Source: Marinovum sp034669705 (GTDB taxonomy: Bacteria > Pseudomonadota > Alphaproteobacteria > Rhodobacterales > Rhodobacteraceae). From it: 64,000 bases of DNA. Positions 18,050 through 27,514 of the stretch are shown here, piece by piece. The stretch is taken from contig NZ_JAXMOR010000015.1 of the NCBI RefSeq assembly GCF_034669705.1, positions 1 to 64,000 of the forward strand. The letters are read 5' to 3'. The notes under the pieces are model-generated. The model searched no databases and had not been told where the DNA came from. It saw only the letters and a program-made list of their open reading frames with translations. The position numbers were made by a program, and so were the translations under genes. Position 1 is the stretch's first letter. Every line of letters starts with the position of its first letter.

Positions 18050-19381
18050 ATGTCCGACCTGAAGCCCGCCCCGAAGAAGCTGTTCATCAAGACCTACGGC
18101 TGTCAGATGAACGTCTATGACAGCGAACGCATGGCCGAGGCGCTGGGCGGGCAGGGCTATGTCGAGACGCAGTCCCCCGATGACGCCGACATGATCCTGC
18201 TCAACACCTGCCACATCCGCGAGAAGGCCGCCGAGAAGGTCTATTCCGAGCTTGGCCGCTACAAGGGGCTGAAGGCGGAAAAGCCCGACCTCAAGATCGG
18301 CGTCGCCGGCTGTGTCGCCCAGGCCGAGGGCGCCGAGATCATGCGCCGCCAGCCGCTGGTCGATCTGGTGGTGGGGCCGCAAAGCTATCACCGCCTGCCC
18401 GAGATGGAGGCGAAGACCCGGCAGGGCGTCACGGCGCTCGACACCGATTTCCCCGAGGAGGACAAGTTCGAGCGGCTCAAATCCCGCCCCAAGGCAGCGC
18501 GCGGCCCGACCGCCTTTCTCACCGTGCAGGAGGGCTGCGACAAGTTCTGCGCCTTCTGCGTCGTGCCCTACACCCGTGGCGCCGAGGTCTCGCGCCCGGT
18601 CGCGCAGGTGCTCGCCGAGGCGCGCGACCTTGTCGCGCGCGGGGTGCGCGAGATCACCCTGCTGGGCCAGAACGTCAACGCCTACCATGGTGCCGGCGCG
18701 GGCGGCGACTGGTCGCTGGCACAGCTGGTGCGGGCGCTGGCCGAGATCGACGGGCTGGCGCGCATCCGCTACACCACCTCGCATCCCAACGACATGGGCG
18801 ACGACCTGATTGCGGCGCATGGCGAGTGCGACAAGCTGATGCCCTACCTGCATCTGCCGGTGCAGGCCGGTTCCGACAGGATCCTCAAGCGGATGAACCG
18901 CGCCCATACCGCCGAGAGCTACCTGAAGCTGATCGAGCGGCTGCGCGAGGTGCGCCCCGATCTGCACCTGTCTGGCGATTTCATCGTCGGCTTCCCGGAA
19001 GAGACCGAAGCGGATTTCCAGGCGACGCTCGATCTGATCCGCGAGGCCCGCTACGGCACCGCCTTTTCGTTCAAGTATTCCACCCGCCCCGGCACCCCCG
19101 CGGCCGAGCGCGCTCAGGTCGCCGAAGACGTCAAGAGCGACCGCCTGCAGCGCCTTCAGGCGCTGGTCAGCCAGCAGCAACGCGAGCTGCAGGACGCCAT
19201 GGTCGGCCGCGACGTCTCGGTGCTGTTCGAGAAAGCGGGCCGTCTGCCCGGCCAGATGGGCGGCAAGTCGGAATACCTGCATGCGGTCCATGTCGCCGAT
19301 GCCGATGTCGCCCGCGGCGAGATCGCCCGCGTCCGCATTACCGACAGCGCCGCCAACTCCCTTGCCGGCGTGCTGGTCTGA
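18050..19381 (+). CDS. miaB: tRNA (N6-isopentenyladenosine-37-C2) methylthiotransferase MiaB
   Basis: This 443-residue radical-SAM enzyme adds a methylthio group to isopentenyl-A37 in tRNAs reading UNN codons. Domains in order: UPF0004 with cysteines in TYGCQMN, NTCHIRE and VAGCVAQ; the radical-SAM core with EGCDKFCAFCVVPYTRG (the CxxxCxxC cluster); and a C-terminal TRAM domain. The start at 18050 gives MSDLKPAPKKLFIKTYGC. In many relatives phoH follows directly; here about 2.2 kb intervenes. Confidence 0.96.
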   Translation: MSDLKPAPKKLFIKTYGCQMNVYDSERMAEALGGQGYVETQSPDDADMILLNTCHIREKAAEKVYSELGRYKGLKAEKPDLKIGVAGCVAQAEGAEIMRRQPLVDLVVGPQSYHRLPEMEAKTRQGVTALDTDFPEEDKFERLKSRPKAARGPTAFLTVQEGCDKFCAFCVVPYTRGAEVSRPVAQVLAEARDLVARGVREITLLGQNVNAYHGAGAGGDWSLAQLVRALAEIDGLARIRYTTSHPNDMGDDLIAAHGECDKLMPYLHLPVQAGSDRILKRMNRAHTAESYLKLIERLREVRPDLHLSGDFIVGFPEETEADFQATLDLIREARYGTAFSFKYSTRPGTPAAERAQVAEDVKSDRLQRLQALVSQQQRELQDAMVGRDVSVLFEKAGRLPGQMGGKSEYLHAVHVADADVARGEIARVRITDSAANSLAGVLV

Positions 19382-19400
19382 TCGGCCACAAACCGCGCCG

Positions 19401-19469
19401 CTTCCCGCTTCATCTTGCCAAGAAACCTCCGGGGGAATCGCCGCCTGCGGCGATGGGGGCAGAGCCCCC
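19401..19469 (-). repeat. Interspersed repeat family A, copy 4 (inverted)
   Basis: Read on the minus strand it runs GGGGGCTCTGCCCCC, a GCC-GGC palindrome, TCCCCCGGAGGTTTCTTGGCAAGATGAAG. It lies 20 bases after the miaB stop. Confidence 0.7.
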
Positions 19470-19521
19470 GATTGCCCCCTCTCCACCGCGCGCAAAGATC
19501 AGCCATAGAGCCACCCCGCCA

Positions 19522-19574
19522 CGTAGGGCGGGTTTCCAACCCACCGCCCACGTAGGGTGGGTTTCCAACCCACC
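19522..19574. repeat. Repeat family B (CGTAGGGTGGGTTTnCAACCCACC), tandem pair
   Basis: Two copies at 19522-19545 and 19551-19574 (29-base period) share a self-complementary GGTGGGTT/AACCCACC core. Other copies lie at 51222, 51256, 61528 and 61651. Confidence 0.8.
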
Positions 19575-19584
19575 TAACGCCACG

Positions 19585-19612
19585 AAAAAGGGCGCGCCCC
19601 AAGGCCCGCCCT
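19585..19612 (-). terminator. Terminator of the small secreted-protein gene at 19638
   Basis: On the minus strand AGGGCG (19612-19607) pairs with CGCCCT (19594-19589) and is followed by TTTTT, a classical intrinsic terminator. Confidence 0.65.
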
Positions 19613-19637
19613 CATTCACGCCCAAGACCGCAAGGTC

Positions 19638-19979
19638 TCAGTAATTGTGCTTCCGGTGCGACGCGCGGTCGCGATAGATGCTGAGCATGGTCGCCTTCAG
19701 CCCCTCCGGGTTGCCGACCAGCGCCTTGTCGCGGCAGACCCGCTCGGCAATGGCATGGGCGGTCGGATACTCGTAGCCGACCGACACCAGGCTGTCGACG
19801 AAGACGGCGTTCGGACGGTCCCAGATCACCTCGTTCCAGGGGCCGCGAAAGCAGCTCACGACGATCCTGTTGCCGGTGGGGCCGTATTCGGCGTGGTGTT
19901 TCTTGTGGTGCTTGCCGCCCGCAATGGCGGGGGCCGCGAGCGCCGCAACAACGGCGGCAAGTACAATTGCTTTTTTCAT
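19638..19979 (-). CDS. Small secreted protein, unknown function
   Basis: This 113-residue protein starts with a signal peptide (MKKAIVLAAVVAALAAPAIA) followed by a His/Lys-rich stretch GGKHHKKHH, which could bind metal or acidic surfaces. Two cysteines (in SCFRG and VCRDK) may form a disulfide in the periplasm. No family was recognised. It has its own terminator and is divergent from the OmpA-like gene, across a 515-bp gap. Confidence 0.7.
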   Translation of the reverse strand: MKKAIVLAAVVAALAAPAIAGGKHHKKHHAEYGPTGNRIVVSCFRGPWNEVIWDRPNAVFVDSLVSVGYEYPTAHAIAERVCRDKALVGNPEGLKATMLSIYRDRASHRKHNY

Positions 19980-20494
19980 GTCATTTACCCTAACCTAAGT
20001 CGAAGGCCAATTCTTCGGCCAAGCATACGCCCAGACAAGCGCCGGCGATCCCGTTTCGCAAGGGGACCGGATCGGCGCATCTCAGCGAGCCGGCGCATCT
20101 CGGCGAGACTGTCCGCAAGACTACGTCCACGTTAACGTTTCTGAAAGACAATTTTAACTTTGTTGCGCCTGTCGCATCAAACCCGCCATATCAGGCCGAT
20201 TGTCCGCGCAATCTCGGCAATTCAATTGGTTACCGCCGGCGCCGCGGATTTCGGCGTCCGCGACGGGGATCGTGTAACTGTCTGAGAATATTTGCACTAT
20301 TTTGCAACCAAGAGGCCGTGCAGACGGACGATATAGCGGAACACCCTGCAAGCTACCGCAATATCTGGTTTTTCTCCTTCACAGCCTTCAATTGTTTGCT
20401 AATGTGTTGATGTCAAATGAGTTCAAGCTCCGGGCCAGGCGATTCTCTCGTCTCGGGGCTTCCGGGGGAAACGCTTTTCACAAGGGACATTGCC
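19980..20494. other. 515-bp divergent intergenic region, AT-richer than surroundings
   Basis: No gene was found. The segment 20130-20420 is clearly richer in A/T than the flanks (for example TTAACGTTTCTGAAAGACAATTTT) and should hold promoters for the two divergent genes. A 17-base near-perfect direct repeat CGGCGCATCTCRGCGAG lies at 20073-20089 and 20091-20107. Confidence 0.6.
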
Positions 20495-21091
20495 GTGGGG
20501 ATCACAATCACCAAAGCCTTTCGGGTCGCGGCCAGCGGATGCGCCGCCCTGGCCGCCGCCGCCCTGCTCTCGGCCAGCATGGCCAGCGCACAGGGATTCG
20601 GGCGGGACACGCCGTCGCAGGGCGGTCGCGATCAGGGCCAGTACATACCCAACATCGTGCTCACGCCGGATGGCTGCGAGGTCTGGGCCGCCGATGACGG
20701 CGCCGAGGGCTATGCCTCCAACCGGCTGACCCGCAAGGGCACGCCGATCTGCCACGACGTCACCCCCTGCGGCATGGTCAACACCGACCAGTTCTTTGCC
20801 ACCGACAGCTACCGCATCTACGCTCAGGGCCGCGCCCGGCTGCAGGCCTTCTTCCGCGGCTCGACCGCCTTTGCCTATACCATCGTCGGCCATACCGACA
20901 GCCGCGCCAGCCATGAATACAACCAGCGGCTCAGCTACAACCGCGCCATCGCGGTGGCCAAGGTGGCGGAATCGGTCGGCGCCCGCATCGCCGACGTCCG
21001 CGGCATGGGCGAAACCGCGCCGGTGGCACCGAACAGCTCGACCGAAGGCATGGCGCGCAACCGCCGCGTCGAAATCCTGTGCTTCCAGTAA
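20495..21091 (+). CDS. Periplasmic OmpA-C-terminal-like protein with PDGC motif
   Basis: This 198-residue protein begins at a GTG (20495) eight bases after AAGGGAC; an upstream ATG at 20417 is less likely because it would precede a normal signal peptide by 26 residues. The signal peptide ends near MASAQG. A cysteine-bearing motif (PDGCEVW, DDGAEGY, NRL, GTPIC; about residues 46-75) follows, then an OmpA-type peptidoglycan-binding domain with VGHTDSRASHEYNQRLSYNRA and the closing NRRVEI. It probably tethers the envelope to peptidoglycan. The PDGC motif recurs in the next gene. Confidence 0.78.
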   Translation: MGITITKAFRVAASGCAALAAAALLSASMASAQGFGRDTPSQGGRDQGQYIPNIVLTPDGCEVWAADDGAEGYASNRLTRKGTPICHDVTPCGMVNTDQFFATDSYRIYAQGRARLQAFFRGSTAFAYTIVGHTDSRASHEYNQRLSYNRAIAVAKVAESVGARIADVRGMGETAPVAPNSSTEGMARNRRVEILCFQ

Positions 21092-21104
21092 GGGGACAAG
21101 CGAC

Positions 21105-21416
21105 ATGAAAATCGTCAAACTCTGTGCCGCCCTCTCGCTGGGCTTCCTGGTCTCGGCCTGCGACGAAGGGCTGCGCGGCTATCCGGCCGACAAGTCGATC
21201 GACCGCGGCATCAACGCGCATTCGCTGAAATCGCTGAAATGGGGCGTCTATGTCGACCCGGACGGCTGCGACCACTGGATCTCCGACGACGGTGTCGAGG
21301 GCTACCAGGTCAACCGGCTCGACCGCTACGGCAAGCCGGTCTGCTCCGGCGTCGCCCCGCCGACCTATACCGCCGGCGATTTCAAGGGCGGCTCGCCGAT
21401 CCCCGATCCCAACTGA
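21105..21416 (+). CDS. Small lipoprotein with PDGC motif
   Basis: This 103-residue protein has a lipoprotein signal with lipobox LVSAC, so Cys19 would be lipidated. Its middle (about residues 50-82) carries the same motif as the upstream OmpA-like protein: PDGC, W, DDGVEGY, NRL, GKPVC. It starts 13 bases after that gene after an AAGGGGAC ribosome site and ends before a strong terminator, so the two genes form one transcript. Function unknown; a joint envelope role is inferred. Confidence 0.75.
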   Translation: MKIVKLCAALSLGFLVSACDEGLRGYPADKSIDRGINAHSLKSLKWGVYVDPDGCDHWISDDGVEGYQVNRLDRYGKPVCSGVAPPTYTAGDFKGGSPIPDPN

Positions 21417-21443
21417 TCGGGGTGCCAGCCAGTGACCATCGAT

Positions 21444-21475
21444 ACAGCCGCGGCGCTTCTCCGCGGCTGTTTTTC
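21444..21475 (+). terminator. Intrinsic terminator of the OmpA-like/lipoprotein operon
   Basis: A 10-bp stem ACAGCCGCGG (21444-21453) / CCGCGGCTGT (21461-21470) is followed by TTTT. It is among the clearest terminators in the window. Confidence 0.88.
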
Positions 21476-21563
21476 GTGACCCGGCAATGACATTTCCATC
21501 CGCCCCCTTGCCAAGCCCGGCGCACTCGGCCACGCTCGAGGCAGATATCCGACGGAGACCCCA

Positions 21564-22580
21564 TTGAGCGCACCGCATCTCGACGACCCGATCACCCCTG
21601 ACACCCTTCAGGAGACGGTGCTTGAGTTTCCCGACAACCGCTTGCTGATCGACCTCTGCGGCGAATTCGACGCCAACCTCGCCGCCATCGAGCAGCGGCT
21701 CTCGGTGCAGATCCTGCGCCGCGGCAACCACCTCGCCCTGATCGGCGAGACCGAGGCCCGCGCCGGCGCCGCGGCCCTGCTCACCGCGCTCTACGAGCGG
21801 CTCGAGGCCGGTCGCCCGGTCGAGATTGCGGATATCGACCGCGAGCTGCGGATGGGCAACAACCCCGAGGCCGGCGGGCCGCAGGGCGGTGACCAGCTCG
21901 ACATGTTTCCCAAGGGCGCGGTCGAGATCAAGACCCGCAAGAAACTGGTCGAGCCGCGCACCGACGCCCAGAAGGCCTATGTCCGCAGCCTGTTCGAGAA
22001 GGAGCTGGCCTTCGGCATCGGCCCGGCCGGCACCGGCAAGACCTATATCGCCGTTGCCGTCGGGGTGAACATGTTCATCAACGGCCATGTCGACAGGATC
22101 ATCCTGTCGCGCCCGGCGGTCGAGGCCGGCGAGAAGCTGGGCTACCTTCCCGGCGACATGAAGGACAAGGTCGATCCCTACATGCAGCCGCTCTACGACG
22201 CGCTCAACGATTTCCTGCCGGCCAAGCAGCTGGCCAAGCTGCTCGAGGAAAAGAAGATCGAGATCGCGCCGCTGGCCTTCATGCGCGGCCGCACCCTGTC
22301 GAACGCCTTCGTGGTGCTCGACGAGGCGCAGAATGCCACCTCGATGCAGATGAAGATGTTCCTGACCCGTCTGGGCGAGGGCTCGCGCATGGTGATCACC
22401 GGCGACCGCACCCAGATCGACCTGCCGCGCGGGGTGCAGTCGGGGCTGGCCGATGCCGAACGGCTGCTCAAGATGATCCCCAAGATTTCCTTCAACTACT
22501 TCACCGCCAAGGATGTCGTCCGTCACCCGTTGGTCGCCGCCATCATCGAGGCCTATGACAAGGACGCCGAGAAACCCTGA
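21564..22580 (+). CDS. PhoH family P-loop ATPase
   Basis: This 338-residue PhoH/YbeZ-type protein has Walker A GPAGTGKT (about 153-160), Walker B VVLDEAQN and GDRTQIDLP. In many bacteria it works with YbeY in rRNA/RNA processing. I used the TTG start at 21564 because GGAGACC lies just upstream and no ATG or GTG is suitably placed. It leads the phoH-ybeY-corC-lnt series. Confidence 0.93.
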   Translation: MSAPHLDDPITPDTLQETVLEFPDNRLLIDLCGEFDANLAAIEQRLSVQILRRGNHLALIGETEARAGAAALLTALYERLEAGRPVEIADIDRELRMGNNPEAGGPQGGDQLDMFPKGAVEIKTRKKLVEPRTDAQKAYVRSLFEKELAFGIGPAGTGKTYIAVAVGVNMFINGHVDRIILSRPAVEAGEKLGYLPGDMKDKVDPYMQPLYDALNDFLPAKQLAKLLEEKKIEIAPLAFMRGRTLSNAFVVLDEAQNATSMQMKMFLTRLGEGSRMVITGDRTQIDLPRGVQSGLADAERLLKMIPKISFNYFTAKDVVRHPLVAAIIEAYDKDAEKP

Positions 22581-22590
22581 TCCGCTCCTC

Positions 22591-22635
22591 TTTCATCTTG
22601 CCAGAAAAACTCCGGGGTCCGGGGCAGTGCCCCGG
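22591..22635 (-). repeat. Interspersed repeat family A, copy 5 (inverted, short)
   Basis: On the minus strand it reads GGGGCACTGCCCC, GGACCCCGGAGTTTTTCTGGCAAGATGAAA. It fills the phoH-ybeY gap. Confidence 0.65.
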
Positions 22636-22646
22636 CGACAGGCCAC

Positions 22647-23183
22647 ATGCTCACCGAAACCATCCTTGAAGACGACCGCTGGCAAGAGGCCGGCCTTGAT
22701 GCGTTGGCCGAGGCCGCGGCGCGCGCGACGCTTGCCCACCTGAACCACGACCCCGCGGGCTACGAGATCGCCGTGCTGGCCTGCGACGATGCCCGCATCG
22801 CCGTGCTCAACGCCGATTTCCGCGGCAAGCCGCAACCCACCAACGTGCTGAGCTGGCCGGAGGAGGATCTCGCTCCGGAAGAGGCCGGCGCAGACCCCGA
22901 GGAGCCGCCGCAAGGCGGCGAGGAGGACCCCCATCACCTCGGTGACATCGCCATCGCCTGGGAGACCTGCACCCGCGAAGCCGCCGAGCAGGGCAAGCCA
23001 TTTGCCGCTCATGTCAGCCATCTGCTGGTGCATGGGGTCTTACATCTGCTGGGTTTTGACCATATCCGCGACAAGGATGCCACTTTGATGGAGGCATGTG
23101 AGCGTGCCATACTTGGCAAACTGGGCATTCCAGACCCATATGGGAGCGATCAGGGCCGGCCCGGCCCGCAACGGACAGAATGA
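22647..23183 (+). CDS. ybeY: Endoribonuclease YbeY (rRNA maturation factor)
   Basis: This 178-residue metalloprotein has the zinc motif HGVLHLLGFDH, the hallmark of the family involved in 16S rRNA 3'-end maturation and ribosome quality control. An acidic insert (residues 72-94, rich in Glu/Pro) precedes the HLGDIAIA segment and is longer than in E. coli. The stop overlaps the corC start by four bases, showing tight coupling. Confidence 0.95.
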   Translation: MLTETILEDDRWQEAGLDALAEAAARATLAHLNHDPAGYEIAVLACDDARIAVLNADFRGKPQPTNVLSWPEEDLAPEEAGADPEEPPQGGEEDPHHLGDIAIAWETCTREAAEQGKPFAAHVSHLLVHGVLHLLGFDHIRDKDATLMEACERAILGKLGIPDPYGSDQGRPGPQRTE

Positions 23184-24106
23184 TGGACGACACAGACCCA
23201 AGCTCTAACGCGGCGCAAAGCGCGCATTCCGACACCGAGACCGACAGCAGCCCGCGCCCCGGCCTCTTCAGCCGGGTATTCTCGGCGCTGCGGCCCTCTG
23301 ACGGCGAAGACGAGACCGAGACCGGCAATGGTCACGCGCTGCCGATGCCCCAGACCCACGGCATGATCAACCTCCGCCGTCTCGCGGTCGAGGACGTGGC
23401 GATCCCCAAGGCCGATATCGTCGCCGTGCCGGTGACCATCACCCGCGATGACCTGGTCGACGTGTTCCGCGACAGCGGCCTGTCGCGGCTGCCGGTGTTC
23501 AACGGCACGCTCGACACCCCGGTCGGCATGGTTCACCTCAAGGATTTCGCCCTCAAGCACGGTTTCAACGGCAAGGGCGGCCGGTTCTCGCTCAAGGCGA
23601 TGCTGCGGCCCTTGCTCTATGTGCCGCCGTCGATGCCGATCGGCGTGCTGCTGACCAAGATGCAGGCCGAACGCCGCCACATGGCGCTGGTGATCGACGA
23701 ATACGGCGGCGTCGACGGTCTGGTGACCATCGAGGACCTGATCGAACAGGTGATCGGCGAGATCGAGGATGAACACGATCTCGACGAGGACAAGAACTGG
23801 ACGGTGGAGAAATCCGGCACCTACCTGGCGCTGGCGAAGACCCCGCTCGACGAGTTCCAGGCCGAGATCGGCATGGATCTCACCGCCACCGATGCGGTTG
23901 ACGCCGAGGAGATCGACACCCTTGGCGGGCTGGTCTTCGTGCTGGCCGGCCACGTGCCGGCGCGCGGCGAGATGGTGCCGCATCCCGACGGACCGGAGTT
24001 CGAGGTGGTCGATGCCGATCCGCGCCGCATCAAGCGGCTGCGGGTGCGGTTGCAGGCGCTGCCACGGACCGGCCCCGAGCAGCACGCCGTCGCTGACGCC
24101 ACCTGA
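23180..24106 (+). CDS. CorC/HlyC family CBS-domain protein
   Basis: This 308-residue cytosolic protein has two CBS domains (about residues 75-200, including MVHLKDF and EYGGVDGLVTIEDLIEQVIGE) and a C-terminal CorC_HlyC domain that ends near residue 295. Homologues are linked to magnesium/cobalt efflux. The N-terminus is an acidic, disordered-looking tail. It starts inside the ybeY stop and ends four bases before lnt. Confidence 0.9.
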   Translation: MMDDTDPSSNAAQSAHSDTETDSSPRPGLFSRVFSALRPSDGEDETETGNGHALPMPQTHGMINLRRLAVEDVAIPKADIVAVPVTITRDDLVDVFRDSGLSRLPVFNGTLDTPVGMVHLKDFALKHGFNGKGGRFSLKAMLRPLLYVPPSMPIGVLLTKMQAERRHMALVIDEYGGVDGLVTIEDLIEQVIGEIEDEHDLDEDKNWTVEKSGTYLALAKTPLDEFQAEIGMDLTATDAVDAEEIDTLGGLVFVLAGHVPARGEMVPHPDGPEFEVVDADPRRIKRLRVRLQALPRTGPEQHAVADAT

Positions 24107-24109
24107 GCG

Positions 24110-25645
24110 ATGGCCGTTGCCCCCGCTCTGGCCCTGGCCCGAGGCCTGCGCCGGTATCCCTGGCGCCTGCGGCTCTGCGCCGCGGGGCTCGGCGCGCTCA
24201 TCGCCACAGGCCTTGCGCCGCTGGGCTGGGCTGCGCTGGCCTTTTCGGCGCTGGCCGGCCTCTTCGCGCTCTCTGGTCTCGCCGCAGCGCCCCGCCGCGC
24301 GGCGCTCCTCGGCTGGGCCGCGGGGACGGGGTATTTCGCTGCCGGGCTGAACTGGATCGTCGAGCCCTTCCTGATCGAGCCAGAGATCTACGGCTGGATG
24401 GCGCCCTTCGGGCTGATCGGTCTGGCGGGCGGGCTGGCGCTGTTCTGGGCGCTGGCCTTCTGGGGCGCGGCGCGCATGGGCGGCGGGGTGCTGCGGCTGG
24501 CGGGCGCGCTCACCGCTGTCGAGCTGGCGCGCGGCTACGTTCTGACCGGCTTTCCCTGGGCGCTGCCGGGCTACATCTGGACCGACACCGTGTTCGCCCA
24601 GCTTGCCGCCGTGGTCGGGCCTTACGGTCTGACCGGTCTGACCTTCGCCATGGCGGCGTTGCCGGTCTGGCTCTGGCAACGTCTGCAGGTTTCCCTGCCG
24701 CTGCTCAAGGCCGGCCGGGTTTTCGGCCTCACCGTCGGGCTCGGCACGCTGCTGTGGTACGCCGCGGTCACCCTCGAAGCCCGCGATCTTCCCCAGACGG
24801 CAGGGGACGCGCCGGTGCTGCGGCTGGTCCAGCCCAATGCGCCGCAGGACCAGAAGTGGGACCCGGAGAGGATCCCGGTGTTCTTCAACCGCATGGTGGG
24901 GTTCTCGGCCGAGGGGCCGCGGCCCGACCTGATCCTCTGGCCCGAAAGCGCGGTGCCGGTGCTGCTCGAGGAAGCCGGCCCGACGCTCGATTACATCTCC
25001 GAGGCGGCCGGCGGCGTGCCGCTGCTGCTGGGCATCCAGCGCGCCGAGGGCCTGGCCTATTACAATTCCGCCGTGCTGGTGGACGGGGCAGGGCGGGCCG
25101 GGCAGGTCTATGACAAGCACCACCTTGTGCCCTTTGGCGAATACATGCCCTTTCCGGGCGTCTGGCAGCGGCTCGGCATCACCGGTCTGGCGGCGCGGGT
25201 CGACAGCGGCTATGCCGCCGGGCCCGGTCCGCTGCTGCTCGATCTGGGGTTTGCGCAGGCGCTGCCTTTGATCTGCTACGAGGCCGTGTTTCCGCAATAC
25301 GCCCGTCACAGCCCGCGGCCGGATGTGCTGATCCAGCTTACCAATGACGCCTGGTTCGGGGCCAATACCGGGCCCTACCAGCACCTGGCGCAAGCCCGGA
25401 TGCGCGCCATCGAGAGCGGGCTGCCGATGGTGCGCGCAGCCAACACCGGGGTTTCGGCGGTGATCGACGCCAAGGGGCGCATCACCGAGGCGCTGCCGCT
25501 GAACCAGGCCGGCTATCTCGATGCGCGGCTGCCCCCGGCGCTGCCGCCCACGATCTATGCGCGGACAGGCGATTGGCCGCTGACGGTGTTGCTGATTGCT
25601 CTCTGTGCGGGCGCAATCGCCGTCCGCCGCCGCTTTCCGGCTTGA
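24110..25645 (+). CDS. lnt: Apolipoprotein N-acyltransferase Lnt
   Basis: This 511-residue inner-membrane enzyme N-acylates lipoproteins before Lol export. It has about six N-terminal helices (residues 25-215) and a nitrilase-like periplasmic domain. The catalytic triad is visible: Glu in LWPESAVP, Lys in YDKHHLVPFGEY and Cys in LICYEAVFP. It is the last gene of the phoH-ybeY-corC-lnt run. It works in the same lipoprotein pathway as lolC-lolD at the left of the window. Confidence 0.95.
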   Translation: MAVAPALALARGLRRYPWRLRLCAAGLGALIATGLAPLGWAALAFSALAGLFALSGLAAAPRRAALLGWAAGTGYFAAGLNWIVEPFLIEPEIYGWMAPFGLIGLAGGLALFWALAFWGAARMGGGVLRLAGALTAVELARGYVLTGFPWALPGYIWTDTVFAQLAAVVGPYGLTGLTFAMAALPVWLWQRLQVSLPLLKAGRVFGLTVGLGTLLWYAAVTLEARDLPQTAGDAPVLRLVQPNAPQDQKWDPERIPVFFNRMVGFSAEGPRPDLILWPESAVPVLLEEAGPTLDYISEAAGGVPLLLGIQRAEGLAYYNSAVLVDGAGRAGQVYDKHHLVPFGEYMPFPGVWQRLGITGLAARVDSGYAAGPGPLLLDLGFAQALPLICYEAVFPQYARHSPRPDVLIQLTNDAWFGANTGPYQHLAQARMRAIESGLPMVRAANTGVSAVIDAKGRITEALPLNQAGYLDARLPPALPPTIYARTGDWPLTVLLIALCAGAIAVRRRFPA

Positions 25646-25683
25646 CGCTCAACCGCGTCCGGCATAGCGCATCTCTTCATTCG

Positions 25684-25730
25684 GGCGTCACAACGGCTTC
25701 CTGGCGTGACGCCGGCAATCAATGGAGCAA
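25684..25730 (+). promoter_or_regulatory. SAM/SAH riboswitch upstream of metK
   Basis: GGCGTCAC (25684-25691) pairs with GTGACGCC (25706-25713) to form P1. The loop GGCTTCC can pair with GGAGC (25724-25728), a pseudoknot that contains the metK ribosome-binding site. The sequence CACAACGGCTTCCTGGCGTGA and the placement match the short SAM/SAH class found ahead of metK in Rhodobacterales. Ligand binding would hide the ribosome site, so metK is expected to be turned down when SAM is plentiful. Confidence 0.9.
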
Positions 25731-25736
25731 TTCCCA

Positions 25737-26903
<1,167 letters not shown>

Positions 26904-26908
26904 GGCGC

Positions 26909-26942
26909 GCCCCGTCGCCGCGCCGGCGCGCGGCGACGGGGC
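26909..26942 (+). terminator. Long perfect hairpin after metK
   Basis: A 15-bp perfect stem (26909-26923 with 26928-26942, arms GCCCCGTCGCCGCGC and its complement, loop CGGC) follows the metK stop by five bases. There is no immediate T-run; the next bases form a second GGGGG/CCCCC hairpin belonging to repeat family A. Confidence 0.7.
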
Positions 26943-27002
26943 GGGGGGCTTTGTCCCCCGGCCTGCGGCCTCCCCCCAAGGTATTTCAGAAACCAGCGAA
27001 GG
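26943..27002 (+). repeat. Interspersed repeat family A, copy 6
   Basis: GGGGGGCTTTGTCCCCC, GGCCTGCGGCC, CCCCCCAAGGTATTTCAGAAACCAGCGAAGG. This is the ATTT-AGAAG subtype also seen at 55718. Confidence 0.65.
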
Positions 27003-27040
27003 GCCGGACCCCGGCTCTTGCCAACGCGAGCGGGGCCCAC

Positions 27041-27499
27041 ATGGCGGATATCGATTACCCGGAAATTTCCAAGGTGCTGGCGGCGCTGACCGAGGGCGAG
27101 CGCGACGACGTTGCGCTGATGGCCACCATGGCCTGCGAGTTGCACCATGCCGATGACCGCTTCGACTGGACCGGGTTCTATCGGGTCACGGCGCCGGAGA
27201 TGCTCAAGATCGGGCCTTACCAGGGCGGCCATGGCTGCCTGAGCATTCCGTTTTCCCGCGGCGTCTGTGGCGCGGCGGCACGCACCGGCGAGGTACAGCT
27301 GGTCGAGGACGTCGAGGCCTTTCCCGGCCATATCGCCTGTGCCACTTCCACCCGCTCGGAGATCGTCCTGCCGGTCTGTCGCGGCGACGGCACGCTGATC
27401 GGTGTGCTCGACATCGACAGTGACCGGCCGGCGGCCTTCACGCAAGCCGATGCCGAGGGCTTGGCTGCGCTGCTGGCACAGGTCTTCGGTCGGCTCTGA
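27041..27499 (+). CDS. msrC: Free methionine-(R)-sulfoxide reductase (GAF type)
   Basis: This 152-residue GAF-domain enzyme reduces free Met-R-sulfoxide. The three redox cysteines are Cys66 (GCLSIPF), Cys76 (RGVCG) and Cys100 (HIACATSTRSEIV); their spacing (10 and 24 residues) equals that of the E. coli enzyme's Cys84, Cys94 and Cys118. The start at 27041 gives MADIDYPEIS; an upstream extension lies in repeat DNA. It sits next to metK, consistent with methionine supply. Confidence 0.9.
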   Translation: MADIDYPEISKVLAALTEGERDDVALMATMACELHHADDRFDWTGFYRVTAPEMLKIGPYQGGHGCLSIPFSRGVCGAAARTGEVQLVEDVEAFPGHIACATSTRSEIVLPVCRGDGTLIGVLDIDSDRPAAFTQADAEGLAALLAQVFGRL

Positions 27500-27514
27500 C
27501 CGCCGCGCCGCGGC

